NCBI RefSeq assembly: GCF_900114705.1
Contig: NZ_FOTW01000030.1
Coordinates: 16,707 to 80,706, forward strand
DNA length: 64,000 nucleotides
Direction of reading: 5' to 3'
Origin: Rugamonas rubra
Lineage (GTDB): Bacteria; Pseudomonadota; Gammaproteobacteria; Burkholderiales; Burkholderiaceae_D
Shown: piece by piece, positions 8,791 through 16,691 of the stretch
Position numbering within the stretch: the stretch's first letter is position 1
Layout of the letters: each line of letters opens with the position of its first letter
Position numbers and translations under genes: made by a program
Notes under the pieces: generated by a model
What the model was told of the DNA's origin: nothing
The model's database searches: none
Seen by the model: only the letters and a program-made list of their open reading frames with translations

Positions 8791-8828
8791 AAAAGAGCCT
8801 GACGCGTCGCCGCGTCAGGCTCTTTTTC
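8791..8828. terminator. Strong bidirectional rho-independent terminator
   Basis: A 13-bp perfect stem (AGAGCCTGACGCG with loop TCGC) is followed by TTTT on the plus strand and TTTT on the minus strand. It ends the glycine-zipper transcript and also lies 87 bases past the stop of the minus-strand Ter operon. Confidence 0.92.
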
Positions 8829-8857
8829 ATTGCCCCCCAACCCGGGACGCCGAAGCC

Positions 8858-8888
8858 GGGGTCTGACCCCGTAAGGGGGTCAGACCCC
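8858..8888. repeat. GGGGTCTGACCCC palindromic dispersed repeat, copy 2
   Basis: Arms 8858-8870 and 8876-8888 with a 5-base spacer, between the terminator and the end of the Ter operon. Same sequence as the copy at 2687. Confidence 0.8.
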
Positions 8889-8914
8889 TAAGTTGTCGGG
8901 GTTGAAGCCGCCGC

Positions 8915-10177
8915 CTAGTCCTTGCTGCCGGCTGCCCAGCGCAGGCCGAAGCTGTATTTGCGGTCCATCAGCTCGTGCAGGGTCGTGCGCCCCTGCGGCA
9001 CGATGTAGTCGACCAGCTTGGTCACCTGCAGCTTGCCGCCGACGTTCTCCAACATGGCGATGGCGCACATCATCTGGTCGCCGCCCTGGTCCAGGCGCAC
9101 CTCGATGGGCGGCTGGTCGGGCACGTTGACGGTGACCACGCCGTCGGTGGCGGCCCAGTTCGCCACGCCCTCGTAGATGAAGGCGAAGATCAGCGCCCGC
9201 TTGATCTCGCCGAAATGGGCGCCGTTGATGCTCAGGTTCTCGCCGTCCACCGAGGCACCGGTGCGGTCGTCGGCGGCCAATTGGATGTAGGGCCTGCCGG
9301 CGAAGTCGCCGAAGCTACCGCCCAGCGCCTGTACCACGCCGGGCGTGCCGTCGGCCATCTCGAACATGCAGCCCAGGTCCAGGTCGATGCCGCGCGGCGC
9401 GCCCGCGCCCGCGCCGGTCAGGCGGGCGAAGAAGCCCGGCTTTTCCGCCGCCACCGGCGCGGCGCCGGCCGCGCGGTTCCAGTTCAGGTTGACGTGGATG
9501 CGGCCGAAGCCGGCCGCCGAGGTCTTCTCCAGCGAGATCTTGTCGCCGCGCTTCTCCAGCGTGACCTTCGACAGCGACACCTTCGGCGCGGCCGCCGGGG
9601 CCGGGGCCGCAGCGGGGGCCGCAGCCGGGGACGCAGCGGGGACGGCGGCCGGCGCCGGCGCGGTGGCGCCGCTCTCGCTGCCGCCGAAATGCGCCAGCAG
9701 CGCCGCCAGGCCGCCGTTGAAGCCCTGCCCCACCGCGCCGAAGCGCCACACGCCGTCCTTGCGGTACACCTCGGCGAGGATGACCGCCTTCTCGTCCTGG
9801 AAGTCGCCGCCGGCCAGGGCGAACTGCGCCACGCCGCCCAGCGTCACGCTGCCGCCGCTGATGGCGCGCATGCTGGCGCCGCCGTCGATGGCGGCGGTGA
9901 ACACCAGCTTGCAGATCGACTCGGGCAGCGCCGCCAGATTCACGGCGAAGCTGACCCGCTCGCCGCCGAGGCGCAGCGTGACCGCATCGCCCGGACTGGC
10001 CAGCTGGTTGTAGAACACCATGTAGCGGTCGTCGGACAGGCGCTCGGCGCTGTCGAGGCCGAAGCAGGACACGTCGGCCAGCGCGCCGCCGATGCGCAGG
10101 TCGACGTCGACGTTGAAGGACAGGCCGCAATCGAGGTCGCTGAGCTTGCTCTTTTGTCCGCGCGAGAATTGTTTCAT
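8915..10177 (-). CDS. terA: TerA-like protein with two TerD-superfamily domains
   Basis: 420 residues. The first TerD domain (about 1-165) closely resembles the N-terminus of the TerF-like protein at 16692 in this window (both have SDERYM/SDDRYM and FNQ/YNQ motifs, then VYRKDG.WR..A.GQGF.GGL). An Ala/Pro linker (about 170-200) joins it to a TerA-type half with GIDLDLGCMFEM and ADDRTGA. TerD domains bind Ca2+ and are thought to act as membrane-proximal stress scaffolds. ATG at 10177 has AGGA nine bases upstream; the open frame beyond it is a shadow. Last gene of the minus-strand Ter operon. Confidence 0.88.
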   Translation of the reverse strand: MKQFSRGQKSKLSDLDCGLSFNVDVDLRIGGALADVSCFGLDSAERLSDDRYMVFYNQLASPGDAVTLRLGGERVSFAVNLAALPESICKLVFTAAIDGGASMRAISGGSVTLGGVAQFALAGGDFQDEKAVILAEVYRKDGVWRFGAVGQGFNGGLAALLAHFGGSESGATAPAPAAVPAASPAAAPAAAPAPAAAPKVSLSKVTLEKRGDKISLEKTSAAGFGRIHVNLNWNRAAGAAPVAAEKPGFFARLTGAGAGAPRGIDLDLGCMFEMADGTPGVVQALGGSFGDFAGRPYIQLAADDRTGASVDGENLSINGAHFGEIKRALIFAFIYEGVANWAATDGVVTVNVPDQPPIEVRLDQGGDQMMCAIAMLENVGGKLQVTKLVDYIVPQGRTTLHELMDRKYSFGLRWAAGSKD

Positions 10178-10221
10178 ACGAAGGTTCCTATCGAAGTTGG
10201 GGGGACCGTCCGCAGCGCCGC

Positions 10222-11139
10222 TCAGTGCGGGCTGTTCAGGACGGTGGGGGGAAGCTGGTTTTGCTCCGGATGGGAACCGAACAGGCGCGAGCGCGCCAGC
10301 GTGCTCTCGGCCCAGGCGCGGTGGGTCGCCACCTCGCACATCGACTGGTCCATGGCGAACACCGCCGGGCTGTCCGGATGCAGGATGGCGGCGGCGGCGC
10401 GCAGGTCGCCGGCCGAGACGCGGTAGTGGCTCTCGATGGCGGCGATCTGGCTGGGGTGGATGGCGGTCTTGCCGACCATGCCGTAGGCCAGGTCCTCGGC
10501 CACCTCCTCGCTGAGCAGCTCGGGCAGATCCAGATGCTCGAACACCGGCGCCGTCAAGGCGAAGCCGTGCGGCCGGAAGGTGGTCACCAGGCGGGCGATC
10601 ACCGGGCCGAGCGGCGTGCGGTACAGCGTCATGTTGCGCGGCCGGCGCAGGCCCAGCAGCGACAGCAGGTCGTTGCCGCCGATACGCAGCGCCAGCACCC
10701 GTTCGCGGATGCCGGGCGCCTCGATCAGCCGGCGCAGCGCGCGCATCTCGTCGTCGTCGAACACCTCGGCCGTCTCCAGCGTCGGCATCAGCACGTGGCG
10801 GGTGTCGCGCACCAGCTTGCAGTAGGCGGCCAGGTTGTACTGGGTCGCCTTGGGGATGACGAAGCCGGTCAGCTTGTCGGCGCCGGGCATGGCCAGCACG
10901 CGCGCCATCACCTCCTGGTTGCGCACGCGGACGAAGCGCTCGGCCGTGCTGGCCGCCGGCATATGCGCCAGCACCAGCGACAGGTTGAACATGGCGTAGC
11001 TCAGCTCGCGCTCGGCGACGGCGTCCTCGGTGCACATGATGAGCGAACGCACATGGGCCAGCCGGGTGCCGCTGGCCACCTCCATCAAATGCTTGTGGGT
11101 GGCCGGCACGTAGAGCGAGGCCCCGATTGGTTTAACCAT
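10222..11139 (-). CDS. HpcH/HpaI aldolase / citrate lyase beta-like (CitE) protein of the Ter module
   Basis: About 305 residues of TIM-barrel type; KTAIHPSQI near residue 225 is the CitE/malyl-CoA lyase landmark. In Ter systems this lyase is one of five enzymes predicted to build a nucleoside-like metabolite. The start is within the end of the StiP gene: an ATG at 11148 has no room for a ribosome site, while AGGA lies 9 bases before the ATG at 11139, so I chose 11139. The overlap implies translational coupling. Its true substrate in Ter systems is not known. Confidence 0.85.
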   Translation of the reverse strand: MVKPIGASLYVPATHKHLMEVASGTRLAHVRSLIMCTEDAVAERELSYAMFNLSLVLAHMPAASTAERFVRVRNQEVMARVLAMPGADKLTGFVIPKATQYNLAAYCKLVRDTRHVLMPTLETAEVFDDDEMRALRRLIEAPGIRERVLALRIGGNDLLSLLGLRRPRNMTLYRTPLGPVIARLVTTFRPHGFALTAPVFEHLDLPELLSEEVAEDLAYGMVGKTAIHPSQIAAIESHYRVSAGDLRAAAAILHPDSPAVFAMDQSMCEVATHRAWAESTLARSRLFGSHPEQNQLPPTVLNSPH

Positions 11140-12310
11140 CTGAGACATTCCTGATGATGGAGACCGCCTGGTAAGGCAGCTCGGGGTCGATATGCACCGG
11201 CACGTTCTTTTCACGTGCCAGCACCAGCAGGTGGGCGACGTCGGCGCTGGCCGCGTCGCGCACGATCAGGCGTTCCGGCGTGCGCCGCAGCAGCACGCGG
11301 GTGGCCTCGCCCAGGCCGGGCTTGATCAGGTTGCGGTCGGCGATGGCGTGCTCGCGCATGGCCTCGGCCATGTAGCGGCGCGACACCCGCGCCGCCTCGT
11401 CGCGCGCCGCCAAGGTGGCCGCCAGGGCAGCCGCCTCGCCTGCCGCGCCACGGCTCGCGCCGTGGGTCGCGCCAAAAGGCGCGCCAACTGCCGCAGCGCT
11501 TGTCGCCTCGCCCGCCGCCAGCGCCAGCGCACGCTCGACCAGACTGTCGGCGAACGCGCGCGACTGGTCCTGCGGTTCGAACTCGGCGTAGTAGACGCAG
11601 CCGTGGAAGTCGGCCGGGCCGATGGACTGGTTCAGGATCGAGCGGCTGACCAGGCCCGAGACGGTGGCGTTGAGGATGCTCGAGGGGATCAGGTAGTCGT
11701 CGTGGGCGGCGGCGCAGGCGGCCACCCCGGCCAGGTCGGACAGGACGTACAGGCCGCTGTCGATGGCGCAGCCGTGGCTGGCGTTGAAGTCGGCCATGCT
11801 GGCCTGCAGTTCGCCGCTGATGACGCCCTTGCCGGTCCAGCCGTCGACGAAGACGATGGACTCGGCGGCGTGGCCGCGCGCCAGGATGTACTCCAGCGCC
11901 ACCTGGTCGATGCCACGGTCGCGGATGATGGACAGCGAATAGTGCGCCGTCTCGCGGCCGAACACCCCGCCCAGCAAACGCTTGAGCACCACGCCGACCG
12001 GCGTGCCGGCGCGCGCCAGCGACACCAGCGTCACCGGGCCGCTGCGGCGTTGGGCGATCAGGCCGGCCAGCGCCAGGCAGTCGCCGGCCATGCGCTCCAG
12101 GTTGGCGGCGCAGGCGGCGCGGAACACCTCCAGATAGCGCGCCGACGGCAGCGACTCGCGCGACAGCATCTCGCTGTAATGGCGCCGGCCGGACTGGATC
12201 AGCCGCTCCTTGTCCGGCACGTCGACGAAGGAGGCCAGCGCCAGCGGCTTGAGCAGGAACTGCACGTCGTCGCCGTGGTAGCTGCCGCTGAAGTTCATCG
12301 CGGCGTTCAT
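11132..12310 (-). CDS. StiP-like protein (PRTase-type fold with C-terminal PELOTA domain) of the Ter module
   Basis: 392 residues. The long N-terminal domain has FVDGWTGKGVISGEL near residue 165, which resembles a PRPP-binding loop, and ILNATVSGLVSRSILN. Database entries call this family cysteine protease StiP; comparative genomics of Ter systems treats it as a phosphoribosyltransferase-like enzyme, and I favour the latter because of the loop. The C-terminal about 90 residues (RLIVRDAASADVAHLLVLAREKNVPVHID) fit a PELOTA RNA-binding domain. Its ATG overlaps the HAD stop codon (ATGA), so the two are translated together. Confidence 0.8.
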   Translation of the reverse strand: MNAAMNFSGSYHGDDVQFLLKPLALASFVDVPDKERLIQSGRRHYSEMLSRESLPSARYLEVFRAACAANLERMAGDCLALAGLIAQRRSGPVTLVSLARAGTPVGVVLKRLLGGVFGRETAHYSLSIIRDRGIDQVALEYILARGHAAESIVFVDGWTGKGVISGELQASMADFNASHGCAIDSGLYVLSDLAGVAACAAAHDDYLIPSSILNATVSGLVSRSILNQSIGPADFHGCVYYAEFEPQDQSRAFADSLVERALALAAGEATSAAAVGAPFGATHGASRGAAGEAAALAATLAARDEAARVSRRYMAEAMREHAIADRNLIKPGLGEATRVLLRRTPERLIVRDAASADVAHLLVLAREKNVPVHIDPELPYQAVSIIRNVSDG

Positions 12311-13059
12311 AGCGGCTCCAGGGCCAGCCCGGCCAGCTGGCTGCCGCGCGGCACGATGGCGTAGTCGCAGGCGGCCATGAAGCGGGCGTCGGAGCGGCTG
12401 TCGCCCATGCCGAAGGTGAGCAGCGCGCCGTGCTCGGCGCGCAGGCGCTCGGTTACGTAGGCCACCGCGTGCGACTTGTTGAGCGCGTTGGGCAGCACCG
12501 CCAGGTTGTTGCCGTTGCGGTGGATGAAGTAGTCGTGGCCGCGCGCCTCCAGCCACGGCCGCACCACCTCGCGCTCGATCGGCTCGAGCCGTTCGGCGAT
12601 CTTGTCGGCGTCCTTGAACACCAGGTAGAACGGGATGGAGAAGTCCTCGATGACGCGGGCGCGGCCGCGCTGGCCGGCCGCCGCCACGTAGGCGTCGACC
12701 AGGCCGGCCAGCTCGGCCAGGCCCTCCTGCGCCGCCAACATCAGCGGACGCATGCGTTCCAGCCAGTCGCGGTCGGCGCTGCCGTCGGGCAACAGCACCA
12801 CGCCGCCGTAGTTGATCACGGCGTAGCTGTGGAAGTCCAGCCGCACGCGGCGGAAGGCGTCCAGGTTGCGCGCCGTGGCCGGGATCACCGTCATACCGTC
12901 TTGCATGAAGTCGAACAGGGCGCGCTGGCCGGCCGTGCTGAAGGAGCAGGCGACGCCGTCCTTGAGCACGGCGGCCGTTTGCAGGTCGTCGCGGTCGACA
13001 CACTTCTCCAGCGATTGGAACAGCGTGTCGTCGAGATCAGCGAACAGGAATTTCTTCAA
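12307..13059 (-). CDS. HAD-superfamily phosphatase of the Ter module
   Basis: About 250 residues. Motif I FADLDDTLF is at the N-terminus (DxDDT type), motif II IPATARN near 60, and motif IV GMGDSRSDARFM near 215, so the phosphatase residues are intact; the cap resembles sucrose-phosphate/Cof-type HADs. The start has no ATG: a TTG at 13059 gives MKKFLFADLDDT and has GAGG six bases upstream, inside the end of the PRTase gene. A GTG at 13071 is the alternative. It overlaps both neighbours, showing tight coupling. Likely dephosphorylates the pathway intermediate. Confidence 0.85.
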   Translation of the reverse strand: MKKFLFADLDDTLFQSLEKCVDRDDLQTAAVLKDGVACSFSTAGQRALFDFMQDGMTVIPATARNLDAFRRVRLDFHSYAVINYGGVVLLPDGSADRDWLERMRPLMLAAQEGLAELAGLVDAYVAAAGQRGRARVIEDFSIPFYLVFKDADKIAERLEPIEREVVRPWLEARGHDYFIHRNGNNLAVLPNALNKSHAVAYVTERLRAEHGALLTFGMGDSRSDARFMAACDYAIVPRGSQLAGLALEPL

Positions 13060-14239
13060 CCAGGGCCTCACTAATAAAATGGAAAAGACGCGCGTCGAGC
13101 AGCGCGGCAAGCTCGAACAACGCCGCGTTGGGCGGCGTCTCGTGGCAGATGAAAACGTGGTCGTACTGGCCGGGGCTGACGTTGTAGAGGAAGTTGGGCA
13201 CGCCCTCGCCGTAGTTGTCGGCGAACTCCAGCACCTGCCCCACCGCGCCCCAGCGCAAAATGGGCGAGCGGGTGGTCGACTGGATCGCCAGGTCGACGCC
13301 GTCGCGCGCCAGCGCGGCGCCCAGCACATAGGCGGCGTGCATGAACTCGCCGGTGCCCAGCACCAGCACACTCTGGCCGGCGCCAATGTCGGCCGCCAGG
13401 CGCTCCACCAGCGCGTCCGGCAGGCGCAGCGGCGCGCTGCGGCCGCGCCGGCCGAAGCTGGCGCTGGCGCCGCGCTCGGCGTCGGCGTCGAAGCGCTGCG
13501 CTGGCGCCGCGCTCGAGGCCACCGCGCCCGGCGCGAACTGGTAGCCGCCGCGCAGGCAGGCGCCCAGGGTGAGCGGCAGGCCGCAGCGCTGCGCCAGCGC
13601 GGCGCCGCCCTGCTCGCCCATGAAATTGGTGATCACCGCCAGATGCAAATGGGCGATGTCCGGCTGCACCTGGCGGCAGGCGTTGAGCAGGTTGACGAAG
13701 GTGTTGCCGGTGCTGGCCTCGTCGTCGATCAACACCAGCGAGCGCATGCCGGTGAACAGCGCGCGCTGGGCCTCGTCCTCCGGCCAATGCAGGAACTGGC
13801 GCGGCGCGTGGCTGTGCGCCTCCTCGAACTCGATCAGCGGCGCGGCGCCGACGCGGTAGCGGGTGGTGTGCAGGAACAGCGCCGGCTGGCCCGGATGGTC
13901 GCGCTGCCAGGCCTCGAACACGCCCTGGCCCAGGCCGATGCCGGTCTCGGCCAGCGAGATGAACACCACCGGACCGGGCAGCTCGGGCACGCCGGCGGCC
14001 AGGCTGGCGTGGATCTGCGCCATGCGCTGCGGCGTCACCGGCCAGTGCTTGCCCAGCACCTTGCTGAGGAAGAGGAAGCCGCGCTTGGCGTTGTCGCGCG
14101 CGGCGTAGCCGAGCAGGCTGTCGGGCGCGAACTCGCTGCTGTCGACGCGCAGTTGCAGCGTGCCGGTCGGCAGCTCCACCTGCCAGCTGCCGGCGTGCGG
14201 CGCGGCAGCGCTCGCGGCGCCGTCCACGGCGCCGCTCAT
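13037..14239 (-). CDS. Phosphoribosyltransferase with TRSP domain (Ter module)
   Basis: 400 residues. The PRPP-binding loop VLIDDEASTGNT is near residue 170, identical in form to orotate/adenine PRTases. The C-terminal part (LVLGTGEFMHAAYVLGAALARDG, VPNFLYNVSPGQYDHVFICHE) corresponds to the TRSP domain that accompanies this enzyme in Ter biosynthetic operons. Expected to join a base-like group to ribose 5-phosphate. The ATG overlaps the ATP-grasp stop by 4 bases (ATGA). Confidence 0.88.
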   Translation of the reverse strand: MSGAVDGAASAAAPHAGSWQVELPTGTLQLRVDSSEFAPDSLLGYAARDNAKRGFLFLSKVLGKHWPVTPQRMAQIHASLAAGVPELPGPVVFISLAETGIGLGQGVFEAWQRDHPGQPALFLHTTRYRVGAAPLIEFEEAHSHAPRQFLHWPEDEAQRALFTGMRSLVLIDDEASTGNTFVNLLNACRQVQPDIAHLHLAVITNFMGEQGGAALAQRCGLPLTLGACLRGGYQFAPGAVASSAAPAQRFDADAERGASASFGRRGRSAPLRLPDALVERLAADIGAGQSVLVLGTGEFMHAAYVLGAALARDGVDLAIQSTTRSPILRWGAVGQVLEFADNYGEGVPNFLYNVSPGQYDHVFICHETPPNAALFELAALLDARLFHFISEALVEEIPVR

Positions 14240-15264
14240 GCCAGCTCCAGGGCGCAGCCCTGTTCACCGACGCGCATGCCGTCGCGCACCGCCGCCGGCA
14301 CCAGCCCGGCGTGGCCGTCGACGAAGCCGCGCAGCGCGATGTAGGGCAGGTTCGGCCCGGCCAGGCAGGCCATGCCGATGCCGCCCGACATGCGCGGATT
14401 GATCTCCAGCAGGCGCAGGCCGTCGCGGCCCTCGCGGAACTGGACGTTGAACATGCCGTTCAGGCCGAAGTCGGCGGCCAGCTTGGCGCAGGCGGCGACG
14501 ATGTCGGGCCGCATGTCGATCAGCTGGCCGTGGCCGGGCTGCGGCAGCTTTTTGCGCGCCACCATGCAGGCCAGGCGCCCTTCGTCGCCGACGCAGTCGA
14601 CGCTGTATTCGGGACCGTCGAGGTACTCCATCAGCAACATGCTGCGGAACTGGCCCAGTTCGGCCAGGCCGCGGCGCAGGTCGGCCAGGCCGATGCGGTA
14701 GCTGGCGCCGGCCAGCAGCAGCGCGGCGCTGCTGCGCTGCTCGTCGAGCACGGCAAAGCCCAGGCCGTAGACCGAACGCGAGGGCTTGACACACAGCGTG
14801 TCGTGGCGGGCGCGCAGCTCGGCGTGGGCGGCGTCGAACTGGGCGATGTCGCTGAACTCGCGGAACTGCGGCGCCGGCGCCTGCGGCAACTCGACCGCCG
14901 CGTAGAAGGCGGCCTTGTCGTCGATCAGGTCGAGTTGCGCCGGCAGGGCCGCGCTGAGCAGGCGCGTGCCCTGCTCGAGGAAGCGGCCGCGCGCCGCGCT
15001 CAGCACGGCGGCGTGCTTGCTCGGCATGAACACGTCGACCCGCTGCTCGCGGCAGAAGGCCAGGCACCAGTCGACATACTCGGCCGCCGCCAGCCCGCTC
15101 GGCTCGACGTGGAAGGCGTCGGCCGCCCCGGCCGCCGCCGAATGGGCGTGGGGGTGGCTGTAAATGGTATGGAAACGGCCCTCGAGGTCGCCCTCGCGGA
15201 TCAACTTGAGTGCCGTCGCCACCGACGAAAAAGCACTATTCAACCAAACTCGCCAAACTTGCAT
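14236..15264 (-). CDS. ATP-grasp ligase of the Ter biosynthetic module
   Basis: 342 residues. An N-terminal Rossmann-like region is followed by the ATP-grasp core: CVKPSRSVYGLGF (ATP lysine), MEYLDGPEYSVDCVGDEG, and the metal-binding LLEINPRMSGG near 300. ATP-grasp enzymes form amide or thioester bonds through an acyl-phosphate. Here it is the first gene of the five-gene module and probably conjugates an amino group to the nucleotide precursor. AAGGA lies 5 bases before ATG 15264; the open frame further upstream overlaps terZ and is not coding. Confidence 0.88.
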   Translation of the reverse strand: MQVWRVWLNSAFSSVATALKLIREGDLEGRFHTIYSHPHAHSAAAGAADAFHVEPSGLAAAEYVDWCLAFCREQRVDVFMPSKHAAVLSAARGRFLEQGTRLLSAALPAQLDLIDDKAAFYAAVELPQAPAPQFREFSDIAQFDAAHAELRARHDTLCVKPSRSVYGLGFAVLDEQRSSAALLLAGASYRIGLADLRRGLAELGQFRSMLLMEYLDGPEYSVDCVGDEGRLACMVARKKLPQPGHGQLIDMRPDIVAACAKLAADFGLNGMFNVQFREGRDGLRLLEINPRMSGGIGMACLAGPNLPYIALRGFVDGHAGLVPAAVRDGMRVGEQGCALELA

Positions 15265-15272
15265 CGATATCC

Positions 15273-15854
15273 TTACAGGTGCGGGGTGATCTGCGGCAGC
15301 AGGTCGTTGAAGGTACGGCCGCTGCCGGCCTCGCCGATGGCGTGCATCTTCCACTCGCCGTTGTGGCGGTAGACCTTGGCCATGATCTGCGCGGTGTGGC
15401 CGCCGGTCATGGTCAGGTTGAAGCGCGCCACCTCCTTGTTGTTGGAGGCGTCGACCAGGCGGCAGGTGGCGTTCTCGATCTGCGAGAAGTCCTGGCCGGT
15501 GAAGCTGTTGACGGTGAACACCAGGCTCTTGACGTTGGCCGGCACGCGCCCCAGGTCGACGGCGATCTGCTCGTCGTCGCCGTCGCCGGCGCCGGTGCGG
15601 TTGTCGCCGGTGTGGACGATCGAGCCGTCGCGCGAGCCGAGCTGGCGGAACCAGACGGTGTCGAGCAGGCTGCCCTGCTCGTCGAACAGCAGGCAGGAGG
15701 CGTCCAGGTCAATCTCCGGCGCCGAGCGGCCGAAGCCAAGGAAACCCTTCGACTTCACGGCGTCCCAGCCGAGGCCCATGATGATCTTGCCCAAGCCGGT
15801 GCCGGCTTCCTTGTCCAACGAGATTTTCTGACCCTTGCTCAAATTAACGCTCAT
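15273..15854 (-). CDS. terZ: TerZ-like TerD-family protein
   Basis: 193 residues, the same length as TerZ. It shares the TerZ landmarks IDLDASCLLFDEQG, TVWFRQLGSRDGS and VFTVNSFTGQ. The acidic GDNRTGAGDGDDEQ stretch supplies Ca2+ ligands. AGGAGG precedes the ATG by five bases. It lies 8 bases upstream of the ATP-grasp gene, joining the TerD part of the operon to the biosynthetic part. Confidence 0.92.
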   Translation of the reverse strand: MSVNLSKGQKISLDKEAGTGLGKIIMGLGWDAVKSKGFLGFGRSAPEIDLDASCLLFDEQGSLLDTVWFRQLGSRDGSIVHTGDNRTGAGDGDDEQIAVDLGRVPANVKSLVFTVNSFTGQDFSQIENATCRLVDASNNKEVARFNLTMTGGHTAQIMAKVYRHNGEWKMHAIGEAGSGRTFNDLLPQITPHL

Positions 15855-15938
15855 GCCATCCTCCTGTGATCCAACGTGAAAAATTCTGTCGCGCCGCGCC
15901 CGTCGCCGGGCCGGCGCCCATGATACTCGTGCGCCGGC

Positions 15939-16655
15939 CTAGCCGGCGCCGCCCTTGCCCTTGGCGACCCAGGCCAGGAAGGCGTCGCGGTTGCGCGAGC
16001 AAACATGCACCGAGCCGCTGCCGGTGAAGCGCAGCACGACGCCCTCGCCGCTGGTGACGCTATTGACCAGGTTGCCGATCATGCCGCCCAGGCCGCCACC
16101 GCCGCCCGAGGTCGTCACCGACACCTCGTAGGACAGGCTCTTGTCCCAGCAGACCACGTGCGAATTGTCGATCACCACGTCCTTGCCGGGGCTGACGTCG
16201 AGCTTGAACATCGAGCCGAAGCCGGACACGGCGATCTGGCCCTGGCCGGTGGTCTCCATGATGAAGAAGCCGCCCGACTGCGCGAACAGGGCGTTGGAAA
16301 TGCTTTGCGTGCGCGTCTTCATCTCGACGCCATCGCTGGCGGCGACGAAGGTGCCGTCGTTGAGCAGGTATTGGCGCGCGCCGACGTCGACGATCTGCAC
16401 CGCGCCGGGCAGCGTTGGCGACAGCAGGCAGTCGCCAGCGCCGCGCACGGCGCTGATGTGCTGCTGGAAGAAGGACTCGCCGTTGGCCATGCGGCGCATG
16501 ATGGAACCCATCACGCCGCCGGTCATCTTGCCCTTCAGGTCGAGCGTAGACTCCATCATCACCATGGCATCCGACTCGCAATAGATCTTCTCGCCCTGGC
16601 GCAGGCTGACGTGCAGGAAGGGATCGACGTCCCCGGTTACGGTAAATTCAGGCAT
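15939..16655 (-). CDS. AIM24 / TIGR00266 family protein
   Basis: 238 residues, all-beta. Typical AIM24 segments include GEKIYCESDAMVMME, GGFFIMETTGQGQIAVSGFG and VVIDNSHVVCWD, and a glycine run (SGGGGGLGGMIGN) near 190. AIM24 proteins form trimeric beta-helix-like folds related to the TRAP-like/tryptophan RNA-binding family and are frequently encoded in Ter operons; biochemical role unknown. It sits between terF and terZ with short gaps, so it is a member of the operon. Confidence 0.88.
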   Translation of the reverse strand: MPEFTVTGDVDPFLHVSLRQGEKIYCESDAMVMMESTLDLKGKMTGGVMGSIMRRMANGESFFQQHISAVRGAGDCLLSPTLPGAVQIVDVGARQYLLNDGTFVAASDGVEMKTRTQSISNALFAQSGGFFIMETTGQGQIAVSGFGSMFKLDVSPGKDVVIDNSHVVCWDKSLSYEVSVTTSGGGGGLGGMIGNLVNSVTSGEGVVLRFTGSGSVHVCSRNRDAFLAWVAKGKGGAG

Positions 16656-16691
16656 CGCTGCCCTCCCTCAAAAAGTGTGGTCCAGGCCCGC

